A stretch of DNA of 64,000 bases, taken from NCBI RefSeq assembly GCF_949628265.1, contig NC_088790.1:12652545-12716544 (forward strand), given 5' to 3'. The stretch is from Cloeon dipterum. Its lineage: Eukaryota > Arthropoda > Insecta > Ephemeroptera > Baetidae. The notes beneath the pieces were generated by a model, which ran no database searches, was not told the origin of the DNA, and worked only from the letters and a program-made list of their open reading frames with translations. Positions within the stretch are counted from its first letter, which is position 1. Every line of letters starts with the position of its first letter. Below are positions 50,623 to 63,800 of the stretch, piece after piece. A program made the translations under genes and the position numbers.

Positions 50623-50715
50623 TTTTTTCGGGAAAGTAGGAGAGGAGATAGGATAGAGAGAAAGAGGGGAGGGGCTAAGGGCGCCTCACATGCGGCCGCC
50701 GATTCACACGTCCCT
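50623..50715 (-). other. 5' UTR segment of the Osiris fusion gene
   Basis: An acceptor (TTTTATTTTCAG, AG at 50717-50716) precedes 93 bases of UTR before the ATG at 50622. No TATA box is seen here, which fits a spliced leader exon further upstream. Confidence 0.45.
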
Positions 50716-50717
50716 CT

Positions 50718-53700
50718 GAAAATAAAAAGAAGAAAGTTTGATATCAACCCTTTTTTAACTGACACGAAAGTAGCGACGGAAACAAAAATCAATCCTTCCT
50801 TGTTACTTGTTAAAGGGAAAGAGTAGCGAGTATGACGATTTACTGGTCAAGAGAAGAGCCCTCATTAGGTGAATACGACCCTAATGCAAAAACGACTTCT
50901 CTGAACTTGTCAGATTTACGACATTCGACAAATTGCTGCCTTTTATTCCAGCGCAAAGGAAAAATGAATTTCACGACAAAATTTCCTCGTCGAAGTGCGA
51001 TAAATATCCGAACACTGCTAATAATAAACTTTCCCATCGTTTTGATCGTTACCTTTTAGCCTGACCAAATAACCAAATAAAAACACTGCAATTCAAAACC
51101 AGTGCTAGGAGAACAAAGCGATTGGAAGAAATCGCCGTGTTTGGTTTTGCTGGGTCGACGCTCTAGAATTTCATCTCATTTGCAATACGTAGGGACAACT
51201 GGGTAATTCCATCAAGAGTCGCTGGACGTGCGCGAACGTGATTATTCGCAGCAGGCAAAACAGGTATTTTTATCCGCTATGTTCGCGATGGCGATTATTT
51301 ATGAGGGTATGTGGAGCACCAAGTGCGAGCAGCGCCCTTGACCTTGCAGAGAAATCAATGGCTAGCAGTCAGTGGCAGGATGCATTCTGCGCGGAAATCA
51401 GGAACATTTTCACACCCATCCAATGCGGAAAAACTTTCGATTTAATTAACTTATTTCCCTCCTGTGACACATTTTTAAATTCCAATTAGTATCTTGTGCG
51501 TAGATAAACAAATATTCAGAGAAATTTTTCATCTTAAGAGAGAAAAGTGATGGGGAAATCACTCGATTGCTCCTGTCAATAATTTTTATGTAGGATGAAT
51601 GTTCTTTTGAAAAATTGATCCTATCTATTTTAAAATTTGTACTCCTTAATGTCTTATTTTGAGGCTTTATCAAATATCTCTAGCACTTAGAATGCCTTGC
51701 TGACATTTTAGTTGTTGAACATAAAATTAATAATGAATCTTTGGGCTTTACTGTTATCATTAGTTGCAAAAAGCTGGGGAAGCATTAAACGTCGTTGCGT
51801 AAGAGAAAAGTTATGATTATCTGCTAAAAATGTGTTATTTTTTTTAAAAAAAAAGTAAGAAATATTGTTTAATGGGGATAATATATCCTGCCTGAAAGTT
51901 TATTTGAAAATATTTTGAAATTTAAGAATAAATTAGAGCCGTAAAAGAGCAAAAAAGTTTTTTCGAAATGAGTAGCTCATAAAAATAATTAAATTATGGC
52001 TCATTGGTGTACCGACCTGTTTGGTAAACTTTTAAGTTGAACTCCGACCATAATTTGTAAATAATTATTAGGAAACAACAAACAAAAGCCCAATTTTTAG
52101 CGGCTTCGACGTAATTAACTTCTGTGTCTTAATAAGAGATCAGATTTTTGGGGTATCCTTCTCGACCTATTAACTTGCTCGTCGTCATTTTCCAGCAGTA
52201 CTTGCGTGAAAGATGCTGCTGAGCATCAGATAGAAATTTGCCGCTTCACGGCACGTGCGTTTCTTGTAAAGGCAGCCACAGGCACTGTTAAGTAAGCAAA
52301 ATGCAACAATATGCCGGGAAGCAGCAATAAATTCATCAACAGCCTGCGTCCTGATTGCTCGGATAAAAAACGCTGTTACGCAATTGAGGTGAGGCAGAGG
52401 CTCATTTTTGGTCTAATTAGGGTCACTCGAACTAACATAAAATAAAATAAAAATATCTCACAATCAATGATGTATTCAGTTTAAAAATGTTGGCAAGGAT
52501 TTATTGCGTTTTTGAACACGTGCAGATTCCAATTTATATATTTTTCACTCAGCTGATTTCAACATTCGTATTTCCAGTTGCAAAACGCTATAATCAAAAC
52601 GCTGTTTGTGTGTTTGGCAGCAATCATTGACGTTTTTTGTTTTTGATTTTGAACAAGTAAAACCAAATCAATTTCCTGTCTGATGAGAGCCGCTGAAAAA
52701 TTGTGCAATTACAAATCACTTTCACAAAGGGCTGAATTGGTCGTTGTTCTAAACAAAACCTCTTTGATCTGTGCGTCCATTAGTCATTCGCCTGGCAATA
52801 AAAAATTCCATCGAATAATAAGCGGCGCCCGTCTGATTGCCAGCGAAATGGTATTTAATAAATTTTTCGTCGCTTCTTTTCCCTTTCGTACCATTGTATC
52901 CATAAATAGGTTTTTGTGCACGCGCGCGATGCCAATTTGCGATCACAATCGACCCTTTGACTTGCGAAGAGGCCTCAAGGGCTTTGTATTTTCCGGCTGA
53001 CGCAAAAGAATGTAGAACACGCTCGCGGTGAGTCGGCGGCAGCCGCCTTTTGTGCTGGCCGGCCTGTCTGAGTGGATTTAACACACATATTATGCCTCGC
53101 CACTCGGTTTTAATGTGTATGTGCACCGCTTGCACATCCGCGTCCTGCTTCGTTCTGGCGGAAAGGAACGAAAAATTTGGTTTAATAAATCACGAGGAGA
53201 ATTTTTCGGCTGGCTGCCGGGACAACACAGCGCGGCTAAACTGGGATTGTCGTGAATTTATGATTACGTCGGAATTTTCGTATGAGGGTCACGTCCGGCG
53301 AAATAGGAAAGCGAACAGGTGCAAAGGTTAAGCAAGGGTTTATAGGGGAAAGTAGACAAATGCGTCTCTCTGGAATCTACCTACATTCTTTTCACATAGA
53401 TGTGCTAATGGGAACCTTGATGGTGTTAGTCCAAGAATTAAATATTCTAATTTTGGAATAGGAGATAATTATTTTAAGATGGTCAGTTAAAATTTTCACA
53501 GAGAAATAAAATTAAATGGCAAATATATTCCTAGCAATGAATACCAATTCTTAGGAAAAATTTAAAATGTAGGTTTTGAAGAAATGATCCGATTATCTCT
53601 GCCCTTTATTGTTTCGTTTCTATGGCATATATCCTGCTTACTTCCGTTTCCCTCTCTCCTACAATTTTTATCTGCAAAATTTGGAAAAAATTGAATAAAT

Positions 53701-54415
53701 CATTTTGAATAGTATTTTTACAATGTTCCTTCCATAAAACTAAAAGTATTAACAAAATTAAAATATGATTCGACAAACCTTTGAGAATTGCCTTATTTGA
53801 TGTATTTATTGTTGTTTTTGTATGTTTTGAAAGACGAAAAAAGAAAATAACGGACGGGGAGATTTAATTTATAAAATTGTTTTTACACTGGACACTCCCA
53901 AAGGCAAACAAACATGGAATAAAATTAAATGCCTAAACAATTGAGAAAAATTACAATTGTGTACGTTCGCCAATTGTGTTAGGAGCAGCCATTTTAAAAT
54001 CAATATTTTTATAAATACATAATTTAATTCAATTGGATCCTACATAACTAATTAAAAGATTAAATTATAGCTATCGGGCACACAATGTTCCTCTTTTAAT
54101 TTCTTCCTAGACAAAGCTTTGAAGCATTTCAAGTGACACGTAAACACGCCTTAACAGCTTTTACCACGCGATTGAACTTCAATACAATATAAAGGGCTCC
54201 AAGGAAATGGCTCGCTATATAGGGACTAGAAAACTTAAAATTTCGTGTACAGCCACGATCCTTTTAGCAACATGATATTTTCGCGCAAAACGGAATGGAT
54301 AAGTAAAATTCCGGCGGCACCCACGCCTTATAAATTTCGCACTGGCAAACAATGAAATCAGATTACAGGAGGCACGCAAAGCAGAGCGTGCGGTTTTACT
54401 GTTGCACGTTGGCTT
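50718..54415. other. Probable first intron of the Osiris fusion gene
   Basis: No coding feature is supported on either strand. GC-richer patches occur at 51100-51400, 52140-52390 and 52880-53320, the last with a 93-codon plus-strand frame rich in cysteine that lacks a signal peptide or splice context. These could be intronic enhancers. Confidence 0.35.
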
Positions 54416-54417
54416 AC

Positions 54418-54752
54418 CTGGAATGCGTGTACGGAAGGTGCGTGAGCGAGTCTTCTGCTGGGTAACGGCCCTGCGTGCGAGCTTCCAGGTCGATTGCTTC
54501 TCACTTTGCCTGAGTTGGGCGCGAACTGAGCAGACCGACAGCGGTGAGTCCGCCTGGCGCGAGCCGTCAGAGGAAGGGGTTCCATTCCTACTCCGCATCT
54601 CAGGTGCCGGCTAACGAGGTTACCAGGCCTCCAACAGCTTCCTCCAGACCAGCTCTCAGCTGACGTAAAAACGAAACCAACGTACGTTCTAAACACGTAC
54701 CTGAGCTTGCCTTTTGCATGCACACCTCGCTCGCTCGGGATGCTGAAGCACT
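54418..54752 (-). other. Probable 5' UTR exon region of the Osiris fusion gene
   Basis: A GC-rich block on the minus strand holds two near-consensus donors, CAG|GTACGT at 54700 and CAG|GTAAGC at 54417, and an initiator match TCAGTG (A at 54752). Either exon could be spliced to the acceptor at 50716, extending the transcription unit to about 11 kb. There is no TATA box. Open frames through it are not protein-like. Confidence 0.4.
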
Positions 54753-57700
54753 GACCGCCTCTAGTCCAGTTCCCACTGTCGAGTCATTTCTCTGGCACGT
54801 CAGAGTGGACAGTAAGCAATGGCTAGTGTTGAAGGACTTGGATTAAAAATATATCCAATGCATAGACAAATAAGTATTTTTTTATCTGCAAAATATCAAA
54901 CAGGTTTCGAGTATTTTAAGCTGAAATTAGATGTAGCTTCCTAAATTCCTTGGTGTATGGTAAGCTTTTTATTTTTCCACACATAAATGTTTTGCTCTAT
55001 TCGACTGCAGGTCGCATCCCTAATTCGTTAGCTAGAATGACTTATGAGTTACAAATTAGTATTAGTTGAAAATTGCAAGACATGAATTTTACTTCAATGT
55101 GTATTAAGAAGTGCAACAAAGTGAATTAGAAATTCCCTTTAACATTGCAGAATTTGTGAAGTTTGCAAAATTCAACATTGTTTCCTGAAATTGTAAAAAC
55201 CAAAATGTAATTTAAAAATTGTCTGGAGCATTTCAAACGCATGGTACATAAATAATAGTATGTAGTTTTATTGTGGAGAATAGAAGTGGAACAACAATCC
55301 ACTTTTGTATTTACGAACTGGTCGCAACACAATCAATTGTTTGTGGAATCCAGTACCAATAAATACATATAATATCAGGAAATAATTAATTTAAATAGGA
55401 ACAGAATCCAGATTAAGGATGGTTTGGATTAATTAAGATTCGACTATATGTTAGGTCAGAAATCCTGCTATCCCACCTAATAATAAAAAATATTATTGCA
55501 TCGGGTATAAAGCATTGTCATATCCTAATCTCTACCATCCCTAATCCAGATTACGCCAGTTTTATAAAAACAAAATACTCAGCTCTACCATGTTTGTGAT
55601 TTTTCTTGTCACAATAATTCCAACGTTGAGCGGCTTCTGAAGGAAATACTGTTTCGAAGGACGGATTTTGCCTGAAATTCTTGTGGCAGCATTTTAGGTT
55701 TGACCTAAATTTAAAATAAAGATAAAATTGATTTAGCTGTAGGTTTGGTTACACGCTCTCATACGCAATTTTAAAATTTAGAGAGGCACTGTTTTTCATT
55801 CTAAATTATTTAATAAGAACGTAAGCAGAAATAACATGATTATTGATGAGCTTTCACGAGGAATCATTCAATTTTAAAAAGTTTTTGGACCAAAAATATT
55901 ATGGTAGTATCTCGATCTTGAATATTATATATTTATCATGATGACTTGCACGCAGAAAAATGTATTGGCTCGTTCTAGTTGAGACGAGTAAAAGTGAAGT
56001 GAACGCGAAGGAAAATAAATTGTATTAATATGTTGCACGCTGTGCATGTGTGCAAGCTTTGATGTCACACCTGCGGTGAGAGACACAATGGCAGAGTGAG
56101 TTGTAATGCGTTCACTCTACGAATTCTTTTAGAGATTTTAGGTGCATGATTTGTCAGAAAACATCTAAGCCACGTGACGTTACAAGCAGAGCCACTATAG
56201 TTGTATTTTATTAATCTAAGCAAACTCGTCCTAGTTAAATGTGCCACTGTGACATTTATTACCCAAATAGGAAAATTTCTTGGAAGTGATTTTGTAGCAA
56301 ATAATGAGAATTCCGTTCAAAGTCTCAATTAAAACTGGGAAGTTAAATTCTAAAGAAGGTGAAATGCAAATTGATGCAAATCATGAAGTGGACTGATTGA
56401 CTGAACAGGCGTGGCCTGATTATATTACATTAACTGCAGTTTTCTATTTCTCTAGCTGATTATACCGGCTGTGAACTTGCATGCAACGCGTCGTATGCAG
56501 TTTGCAGAACCAGTTTGGTCTAGCACGCCATTACCATTCAGTATTAAAAGTGCGAAAAGCGAATTGGAACTGCTTTCTATCAAAGGAGCTTACGCTCATT
56601 TTGATCGTTTTCCAGAAGAGTCGTTCAACCAGTGAGCCGCATTTTTCCAATTCAGCCATCAGGAAACACGCATTCAGAACACTCCAAGTTTCTCTGGCAA
56701 TAAATGATTCAGAATAGCCTTTTAACCCAAAAAATAAAATTACAATACCATTTTACATACAAGTGTGTTTGTGTACGACGCATGGAAGACACATTGTACA
56801 AAAGCCTCTACTCTCATCAGTTTTTTTAGGTACCATACTTCGTCCGAAATATACAAAGTTCTAAATATAAAGTTTTACGAAATTTCCGTACGTCCTCTAG
56901 TGTCCTGGAAAAATAATTTTGCAAAAAATACAAATTGTCCCAGGATTTAATCATATTTCAAATTTCGCTTCCTCTCTGTTGTCAATGTAATAATTAAAAC
57001 TGACTGAAATAATGTTTGCGTTATTGTTATAGCATCGCTTCTTATGTATTACAGAATTGTAAATATTTAGACGGTCTTTTTCATTTGCAATATTTTTATC
57101 CATAAAAAATTGACTGTCATATATTTAAAGCATTTGTCGGTCGAAGTTATTTCACTTCAAAATCGCTTTCCAGTAAGGAATGTGTTTTTTTGCCGTGAAA
57201 CGTGTGTAGGACAGCATCAATAAAGTTGTAGCTCATGACAGTCAACAAGTCGTCATATCCATTGCTTCTACATATTAATTGTGCTCTGGATTAACATAAA
57301 TAACCGTGAGAAAATAGATAAGCTGTAAAAAAGGTACATATTGCTCTACATTTGCTAACAACTATAAACAATCCAGTAACGACAGAAAAGAAATGTTTAT
57401 ATGCATAAAATTAAAATGCGTAAAATGTTTTATTCAAAGAGAAAAGGTATGAAGATTGATCAGCCTATAAATAAATATTAAAACTCTTAATGATACATAA
57501 CATGAAAATAAAAAGGCCCTGCAAAGCTCATTCTTGATAATTGTGTTATGTCTGTTTTTAGAGCAGTGCTGAGATTAATTTCAACTCCCACTCGAAGCAG
57601 AAATAAACTTTACTCTCGTGAAGCCGTAAAAATTTATGTCTACTGAAACCAGGCCTGAATAATCCACTCTAATTAAAGCTCAATTTTCTTTACGTTCATA

Positions 57701-58393
57701 TGAAACTTAAAAAACAGTAATATTTCTTCTACAAGTGGTATGCATTTAGATCTATCCCAGAAGCAAAGACGTCATTTCTGTGTAACAAAAATGGATTTGA
57801 AAGTATATTTTGAGTTTATTTTATTGTTCCTGCCACGATTCCGAGAAATTTCAGGACCCACATTGTTATACTATACATATAATTCAGCATACGTGTTTTT
57901 ATTTCTTAAAATAATGTGCGGAACATTTCAAGTACAAGCGATCATTACAAAAAAATCGCTGCTAGAATAACGTTGCAACTTTATTTGATAAGATATTAGA
58001 TATAAATAAAAAAACAGTAAAACTCATATTTTTCCTTTCTTGGATTTGACATGAATCGACGAGTCAAAATAATGTGCAAGCCCATAAAACGTGTCGTTTC
58101 ACGAATGACAAAAGCTGTGGTCCAACATTTGCACTGCAATAAAAGTTGTTTCCACTGGCCTTTTATTGCACTTTGGCGAGTTTACCTGACGGGCGAGCGG
58201 CGCCGCAGCTGACTGGAAAAGTCGGTCGCGCGTCAAAAGTTCTTTCGGTCGTGAGGGCGCATGCATCGACGGCTTTCGCGACCGGGGCAGCCACCTCCGC
58301 CGCCGCATGCCCTTGGCCCCCGCGGAGACGGAGGGGGTCGGGGCTGTGGGGTGAGAGAGCGCGAGTGGTGACCGCCCCCTCAGCCCAGTAGCT
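54753..58393. other. Intergenic region between minus- and plus-strand genes
   Basis: AT-rich DNA for most of its length with nothing supported. From about 58140 it becomes strongly GC- and CpG-rich, marking the promoter of the plus-strand gene at 58409. Confidence 0.5.
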
Positions 58394-58399
58394 TCAGTC
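58394..58399 (+). promoter_or_regulatory. Initiator candidate of the 58409 gene
   Basis: TCAGTC matches the arthropod initiator and lies 13 bases before the ATG, within a CpG-rich block from 58140 to 58408. No TATA box is seen, unlike the Osiris promoters. Confidence 0.35.
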
Positions 58400-58408
58400 G
58401 CAGCTGGC

Positions 58409-61400
58409 ATGGCGGTGGCGCCGAGTGCACCCATCCTCCTCTTCCTCCTGCTGGCGCTGCTCGTGGCCGCCGACGCCGCTGAAGCCGCCGCCGACGACGA
58501 CCTCGACCACGAGCACTATGACGAGGACGACTACGACGACGATGCAGACTACCCCGTGGTAGTGTTGGACGCTTTCATTCCTCGTGCACTTGACTAACGT
58601 GGATCTTTTCCATTACTCTTGTATCTGATTTCGTTTTGCTAGAAAAGCGGATATTTATTATCATAATTATTTTTCTTACAAGCACTCTTGAGTAGAGCTT
58701 GTCACGGCCATCAATTTAACTTTTTACATTTTTTTAAATATTATTTAAATATTTTGAATAATTGCCGGGGAAATATTGTAGGACTGTGCTGTAAACGAGG
58801 CAAAACAGCGCAGAGTTTATAATAGCACCTCCGACTATGATTTAGTTTTCCTCTAAATAACCATGTGCTTAAGATTTTGTTCCTTTTTATCATCTTTAAT
58901 AGATATTAGTTTGACCATCAACAACATCTAGTTATTTAATTTTTGAGGAGAAGCAACTTTTTTTATAGCTTCTTTCCCAGCCATTTTTTTTACAATTTGT
59001 TTATAAGAATATGCGTAAAATAGCCTAAATAACATTTTTTTTTTATACGGAGAAACTCAGGAAAAATTAAAATATAATAATTGCAATTGCCTGAATCTTT
59101 ATCAAGATGATGACTTCAAATGACCTAGACATTAAAAGATTTGTTGATTTTAATAATAAATTACAATTAACGTTTTTGAAATTAAATGAGCGGCAGAATA
59201 TTTTTTAAAGAGTTAAGTTGAAAATACATACGACTTGCAACAAACAAATAAATGCCACAGGTTAAAATATTGAAACAAAACTAAAAATCTATATTTAAAA
59301 TTACAAAAAAAAAGTTGAAACCCGATTAAAGTTGGGCAAATATCTGACTAAAGTGATAGCCTTGGAAAAATATCCTCAATTAGAGCAAATTCTGCGGTTT
59401 CCCACACATATTTTGCTAGTTTAGATGGTTTGCCAGTATTTTTATTTGTTGCTTTTTACTTAATCATTGATCGGAAGCTCAGAACCCGTCTAAATTTCAC
59501 AACCCTATTTTTCTATCAATGGTAGGAATAAAAATCTAATTTCCCAACGCATGCCTCGGGGTAGGATCTACCTCCTGCTGTTCCTGACACAACAACCGTA
59601 ACTTCTGTTGCTCCGACTGAGGGAGGAACTAGCCCAATTATTGCAACGTCAGAGAATCCCACTGTTATCTTCCAAGCTACAACCACAGAGGGCAACTTAA
59701 CCGACGAAGATGAAAAAGCTCTGCACAGGTGAGACGTATATGTGATTTTTTAATTAAATTAGATTTTATTTAATTTAATTTAAACTCAGGCAAAATATTG
59801 TGCAAAGCTCCTTTTACGTGCTACATGAATGTGGGAAAGTTAATCAAGTATAGTTTACTCAAAGCAAGTAAATTTAATCAAGGACATGCTGCAGATTGCT
59901 CAGGTTTCCAGTCGGAAGGAATAAATAACAAAGCAATTTTCCTCCGTGGGCCCTCGAGAGTGATACATAGGCAAATCCCTATTCACCATTATGTACGGAA
60001 GCAAGGCAGCAAATTTTAATTGCCTGCGATGAGTTTTCACGTCCCTTGTGAAAATCGAGCGTCTGCGTTCGACGCCCTTTGACCTTTGGCCCGACGCATG
60101 GTCCATTTTATTTAGCCGCACCCGGCATATAGCGGTCAGCGGGGGCTCCTCGTCTGCCTGCTTTCGGTCCAAAAAAAAGTTGTGAATTATTCATTGTGAA
60201 TAAGAGTGACGATGGTCCATTCACGAGCACTTACCGCTCCCAAAAGTGATGCACGTCCAATTTGCTGCTCTTCATATGTGCAAAAGGTGGCAAAAGTTGA
60301 TCTACTTTGTCATCCCTCGTCCTTTTGAAGAGTGAGAAAAGTCGAGAGGCGTTTGCTTTGCCAATCTGACAGATTTATCTTTTCGCTGATCGACGGGGAC
60401 GGAAAAGAGGAGTGAAGGGAGTTTCCGCTCGCAAAATTGCGCACTGCGTAACATTTTTATATAGTTTGAAATATTTGTTGTGTAGCAACCAAGCAGAAAG
60501 CACCTGACAGAGTACAGCCTAAAAGAAAATAAATTATTGCCGTGCTGCGCGCTTCAATGGGCTGAAAAATAATGTTTCTGATAATATGAATATTTTAAGA
60601 ACACGCACTTGGAAATCACGAGGCAAATATTTTTCCAATGCAAAGTTGCTGTATACGATGGATGCAAAAATATTGTTTGGTTTTTAATTGAAAGAATTAT
60701 ATTTTCGTTGAGTTCGTTTTTTACTAATATCGATAGCATATTAACGATGATTTTTCCAAAAATGTCAACGTTTTTATGAATTAGTCGTATTTTTTTATTT
60801 AATAGTGATATCTACACAGAAGAAAATTTCACACATAATAAACAGTTTCTAATGTTTCTCACAGCTAAACTAATTACTAAAACATTACCTGGTATCTCCT
60901 ATCAAATTTCCATCCCACTATTGGTTTCAGCAAATTAGAGCTGGAGATGTGGAGATGCTGTACAAATAAGGAAAGTAATTTAAATATCTCGGGCTTAGTA
61001 ATGAGAATGGCGGGTTGTGTGCTCAAACTTTTGTTTAATGAGTTTTTTACGTCGTAAATCGCACTTTTTGCTGCACTCTTTCTTTTGTTATGAAGCAGCA
61101 GCGTGTTACATTTCATTAAAAGCTCGACCTCTCACGAATTTAATGAGTTACAAATGACCTGGTTTCAGAAGATCTTATTACAGCACCCACGCAGGAAATT
61201 GTTTTTATCTGAAAAGCTTATATTTTTCCAGTGGGTTAAAATGAATGTCAGCTTTTAGCTATGAGCAGGGGATTGAATTTGTAAACAATTTCGACGAAAG
61301 GCGTAAGTATTGGCGTAAGTATTGTTTTCAAGGGTCAGTGCGGTCAGTCTATCAAGTTGCTATGAGAGAGCTGAATCAATTACAAACTTTCACTCCGTAT

Positions 61401-62383
61401 TGGCACGATTCTGAATTTTCTGATGAATTTAACTAAATTCAATTGACATTTTGTCAGTTACGGAAATTGCAGAAACACAATATAATCAAAGTTTTATATA
61501 TAATAATTTACAATCAATTTTCAATTGGCACTAGGTCATTTTTTAGATGTGGAATGGAAAAGTTAAATCGCAAGAATATATAGTTTTCCAAGATGTCTAT
61601 TGCCAGGAAATTGAAATACAATTCGATAAATTAATTTGAAACGAAAAGAGACTAACAACAACATTGATCCTGCACTTCGAAAATATTCATTCCATCTTGA
61701 GATTTAATTTTTCCATTCAACATCTTAAAAATAAGGTATCCGGCCTGGGCTTGCGGGTAAAATTGGAATGCTAATATCTATTCAACATACTCTGCCATGT
61801 ATTCATTTTCTATTAACGTGTTCTTTGCAATTTTTTTTTTTAAAAAAAGAGAAAATAATGTTCCACCATTTTTAATCCAGGCATAAAATAAGCATTGGAA
61901 ACTCGTGTTATCATCAAGGATGGTCTTTGAGAGTACGATTTAAAATTCTAAGTCGGAAACACGGAAACAAAACAAATTATATTCCCCTTAAAATTCATCT
62001 TTCCGCTGACACATATTTTTTTTAATTTACTGACAAAATCCACTATTTTGCACATAAGTTTCCATCTAAGAAAGACATTAAGTAAATTTACTTCAGCCAT
62101 TTGAGTAAAATTTATTTGAAAATAAGGGACCAACGCATAAAAGTGAACGTTGGGGTAATAGCTTCCAATTTGCCTCGGCATTTATTTGCAATCACGCGGT
62201 GGGTCGTTTGATTTCGCAGTTTGGTGGTGGACGGCAGCGAGAAGGAGGAGCACGAGGGCAGCAAGCGGGCCGGCTCGACCCAGGCCAAGGGGGCGGCCAC
62301 CATCACCAGAGCCATGCACAACAAACCAGCCAAAGGCATCAAGGACAAGGGTGCGCATTCCAGGTCCAACAACAAACACGGCG
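58409..62383 (+). CDS. Secreted acidic, Thr-rich protein (3' end not certain)
   Basis: Three exons, 58409-58558, 59565-59728 and 62220-62383, join in phases 0 and 2 and end on a strong donor (GGC G|GTGAGT) in phase 1, giving 159 residues before an unresolved end. Residues 1-26 are a signal peptide (ILLFLLLALLVAADAAEA). Residues 27-50 are almost all Asp, Glu, Tyr and His (DDDLDHEHYDEDDYDDDADY). Exon 2 is Thr/Pro/Ser-rich and mucin-like (PDTTTVTSVAPTEGG) with an acidic end. Exon 3 switches to Lys/Arg/Gly-rich sequence (NKPAKGIKDKG). The first donor could be 3 bases earlier (58555). The charge layout suggests a disordered extracellular or mineral/matrix-binding protein, but I recognise no family. 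A possible terminal exon is at 63801-63907. It is the only clear plus-strand gene here. Confidence 0.55.
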
Positions 62384-63037
62384 GTGAGTGGCAATCATTT
62401 GGCAGTAAAAGGATATGCAACCGGCACGACGCTTGAGAAAAGCCGGTTGCATACCTACCCAAGCCTTTTTATATTTGAGTAGTGCAAAACCTGTTTTCGA
62501 TGGTTGTCTTAAGAGGCTATATTTGGATTATTAGTAACACCGCACATCACCGCTAGAATCCCCTCCTGGTGCCAATCCACCGCGGCATTGGGAAAAATAC
62601 ATTAAATCCACCGGGATTGGCACCTGCCCTTGACCTCTCGCGTGTGTCTGAAAGGGTTTTGGGTTCCACCCCTTCAAAACCAGCTTTTGCACACTAACAA
62701 TAATAACATTTTGAACTTTTTTGTTTGATCGCACCGCACTGCGCACAGGAGTTGAGTTTTTGACGCACTAAAACCATAGCCATATAAATAATCTTAAGAT
62801 GTCAAAATAGCCAGCCCAATGGCGTATTGAAACTAAGATGACAAATTCATATTTGCTTATTTGCCGAAGAAAATCAGCTAGTATTAAAATTTCCAAATTG
62901 ATGCTCATTTATCAGATGCGACGAAAATTTTTGACAGTTAAATTCTCAAACTTTATTAATTAATTAACTGTTTATTCCTCTCCAATGTCATTTACATACA
63001 TACATACATATATACATATATATACATATAAAAAGAG
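62384..63037. repeat. GC-rich hairpin-containing patch, probable retroelement fragment
   Basis: At 62568-62578 and 62614-62624 there is an exact 11-bp inverted repeat (GGTGCCAATCC) with a 35-base loop, and near 62656-62685 another stem-like pair (GGTTTTG/CAAAACC). The patch, 62540-62690, is much GC-richer than its surroundings and lies in the probable third intron of the 58409 gene. A TACA/TATACA simple repeat occupies about 62994-63031. Confidence 0.4.
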
Positions 63038-63471
63038 TTTTTTTTTTTTGCTCTTTTTATCCTTGTCCGTCCGAGGACCGGGAAGGGCGCGCACTGCACT
63101 AGCACGAATGCTGAAACCCGGGTCCCAATAACACCGCGAACGGATAACATGGGCGCACCAGGCCGCACAGGGACCCAGCCCACTGAAGGGCCACTTGCCT
63201 CTGCACCGAGGACTGCATTGAAACGCTAGACATTTGTCCCGTGAAGCCAAATCACGCATGCTGGAAAGGTGCAAACCAGCAAGTAGCGAGTCGGCGCCGG
63301 TGCGCCTCCCAGCCCGTCGAGCAATTTGAGCAATTCGAGTCACTAAACTAACCACTTTTTGCCATCTCTGACATTGGGTAGCCAGTATTAGATCTCCGAA
63401 CTGCTCAAATACCTCACATTGCTTTGACACTCCTGAGAGTGCCTTAACAATGCGAGCCAACGGGCTGGTTT
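63038..63471 (-). repeat. SINE-like retroposon, copy 3
   Basis: Nearly identical in long blocks to copy 1 at 8173-8597, with the same ends. The poly(A) on the minus strand is 12 bases (plus-strand T run 63038-63049). A 162-codon minus-strand frame runs through it, but it is not kept intact in copy 1 and shows no reverse-transcriptase motif. The close match to copy 1 suggests relatively recent activity. Confidence 0.75.
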
Positions 63472-63558
63472 TGCCCTATACTGGAACCCCGTTACCGCCT
63501 AACGCATGTATTGTTGTTCATATTCTGAATCACCTGCTTAAAAGATATAATTGTTGGA

Positions 63559-63639
63559 TTTTTTTTTCGCTCTTTCTATCCATACCCGAGGACCGGGAAG
63601 GGCGCGCACTGCACTAGCACGGATGCTGAAACCCGGGTT
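63559..63639 (-). repeat. SINE-like retroposon, 5'-truncated copy
   Basis: About 80 bases corresponding to the poly(A) end of the same repeat (T run at 63559-63567, then the GAGGACCGGGAAGGGCGCGC block) break off after CCCGGGT. The truncation at the end away from the poly(A) is the usual result of target-primed reverse transcription. Confidence 0.7.
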
Positions 63640-63800
63640 TTTATCAGACATAAAAATTCTTACTTACGTCTTACAAGCTTAAATTTGCATTAAAATAATG
63701 GTCGATTTGCTTCTGAATTTTATAAATGTTAAACATATTATCTGTTAGTAGTTTACATAAATCTGTTTATCATCGTCTGAGCAAGTCACGATTGCTTCAG

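Noticed and set aside
62972-63460. 162-codon minus-strand frame
   Set aside because: It is contained in SINE-like copy 3; copy 1 does not keep the frame intact and there is no reverse-transcriptase or endonuclease motif.
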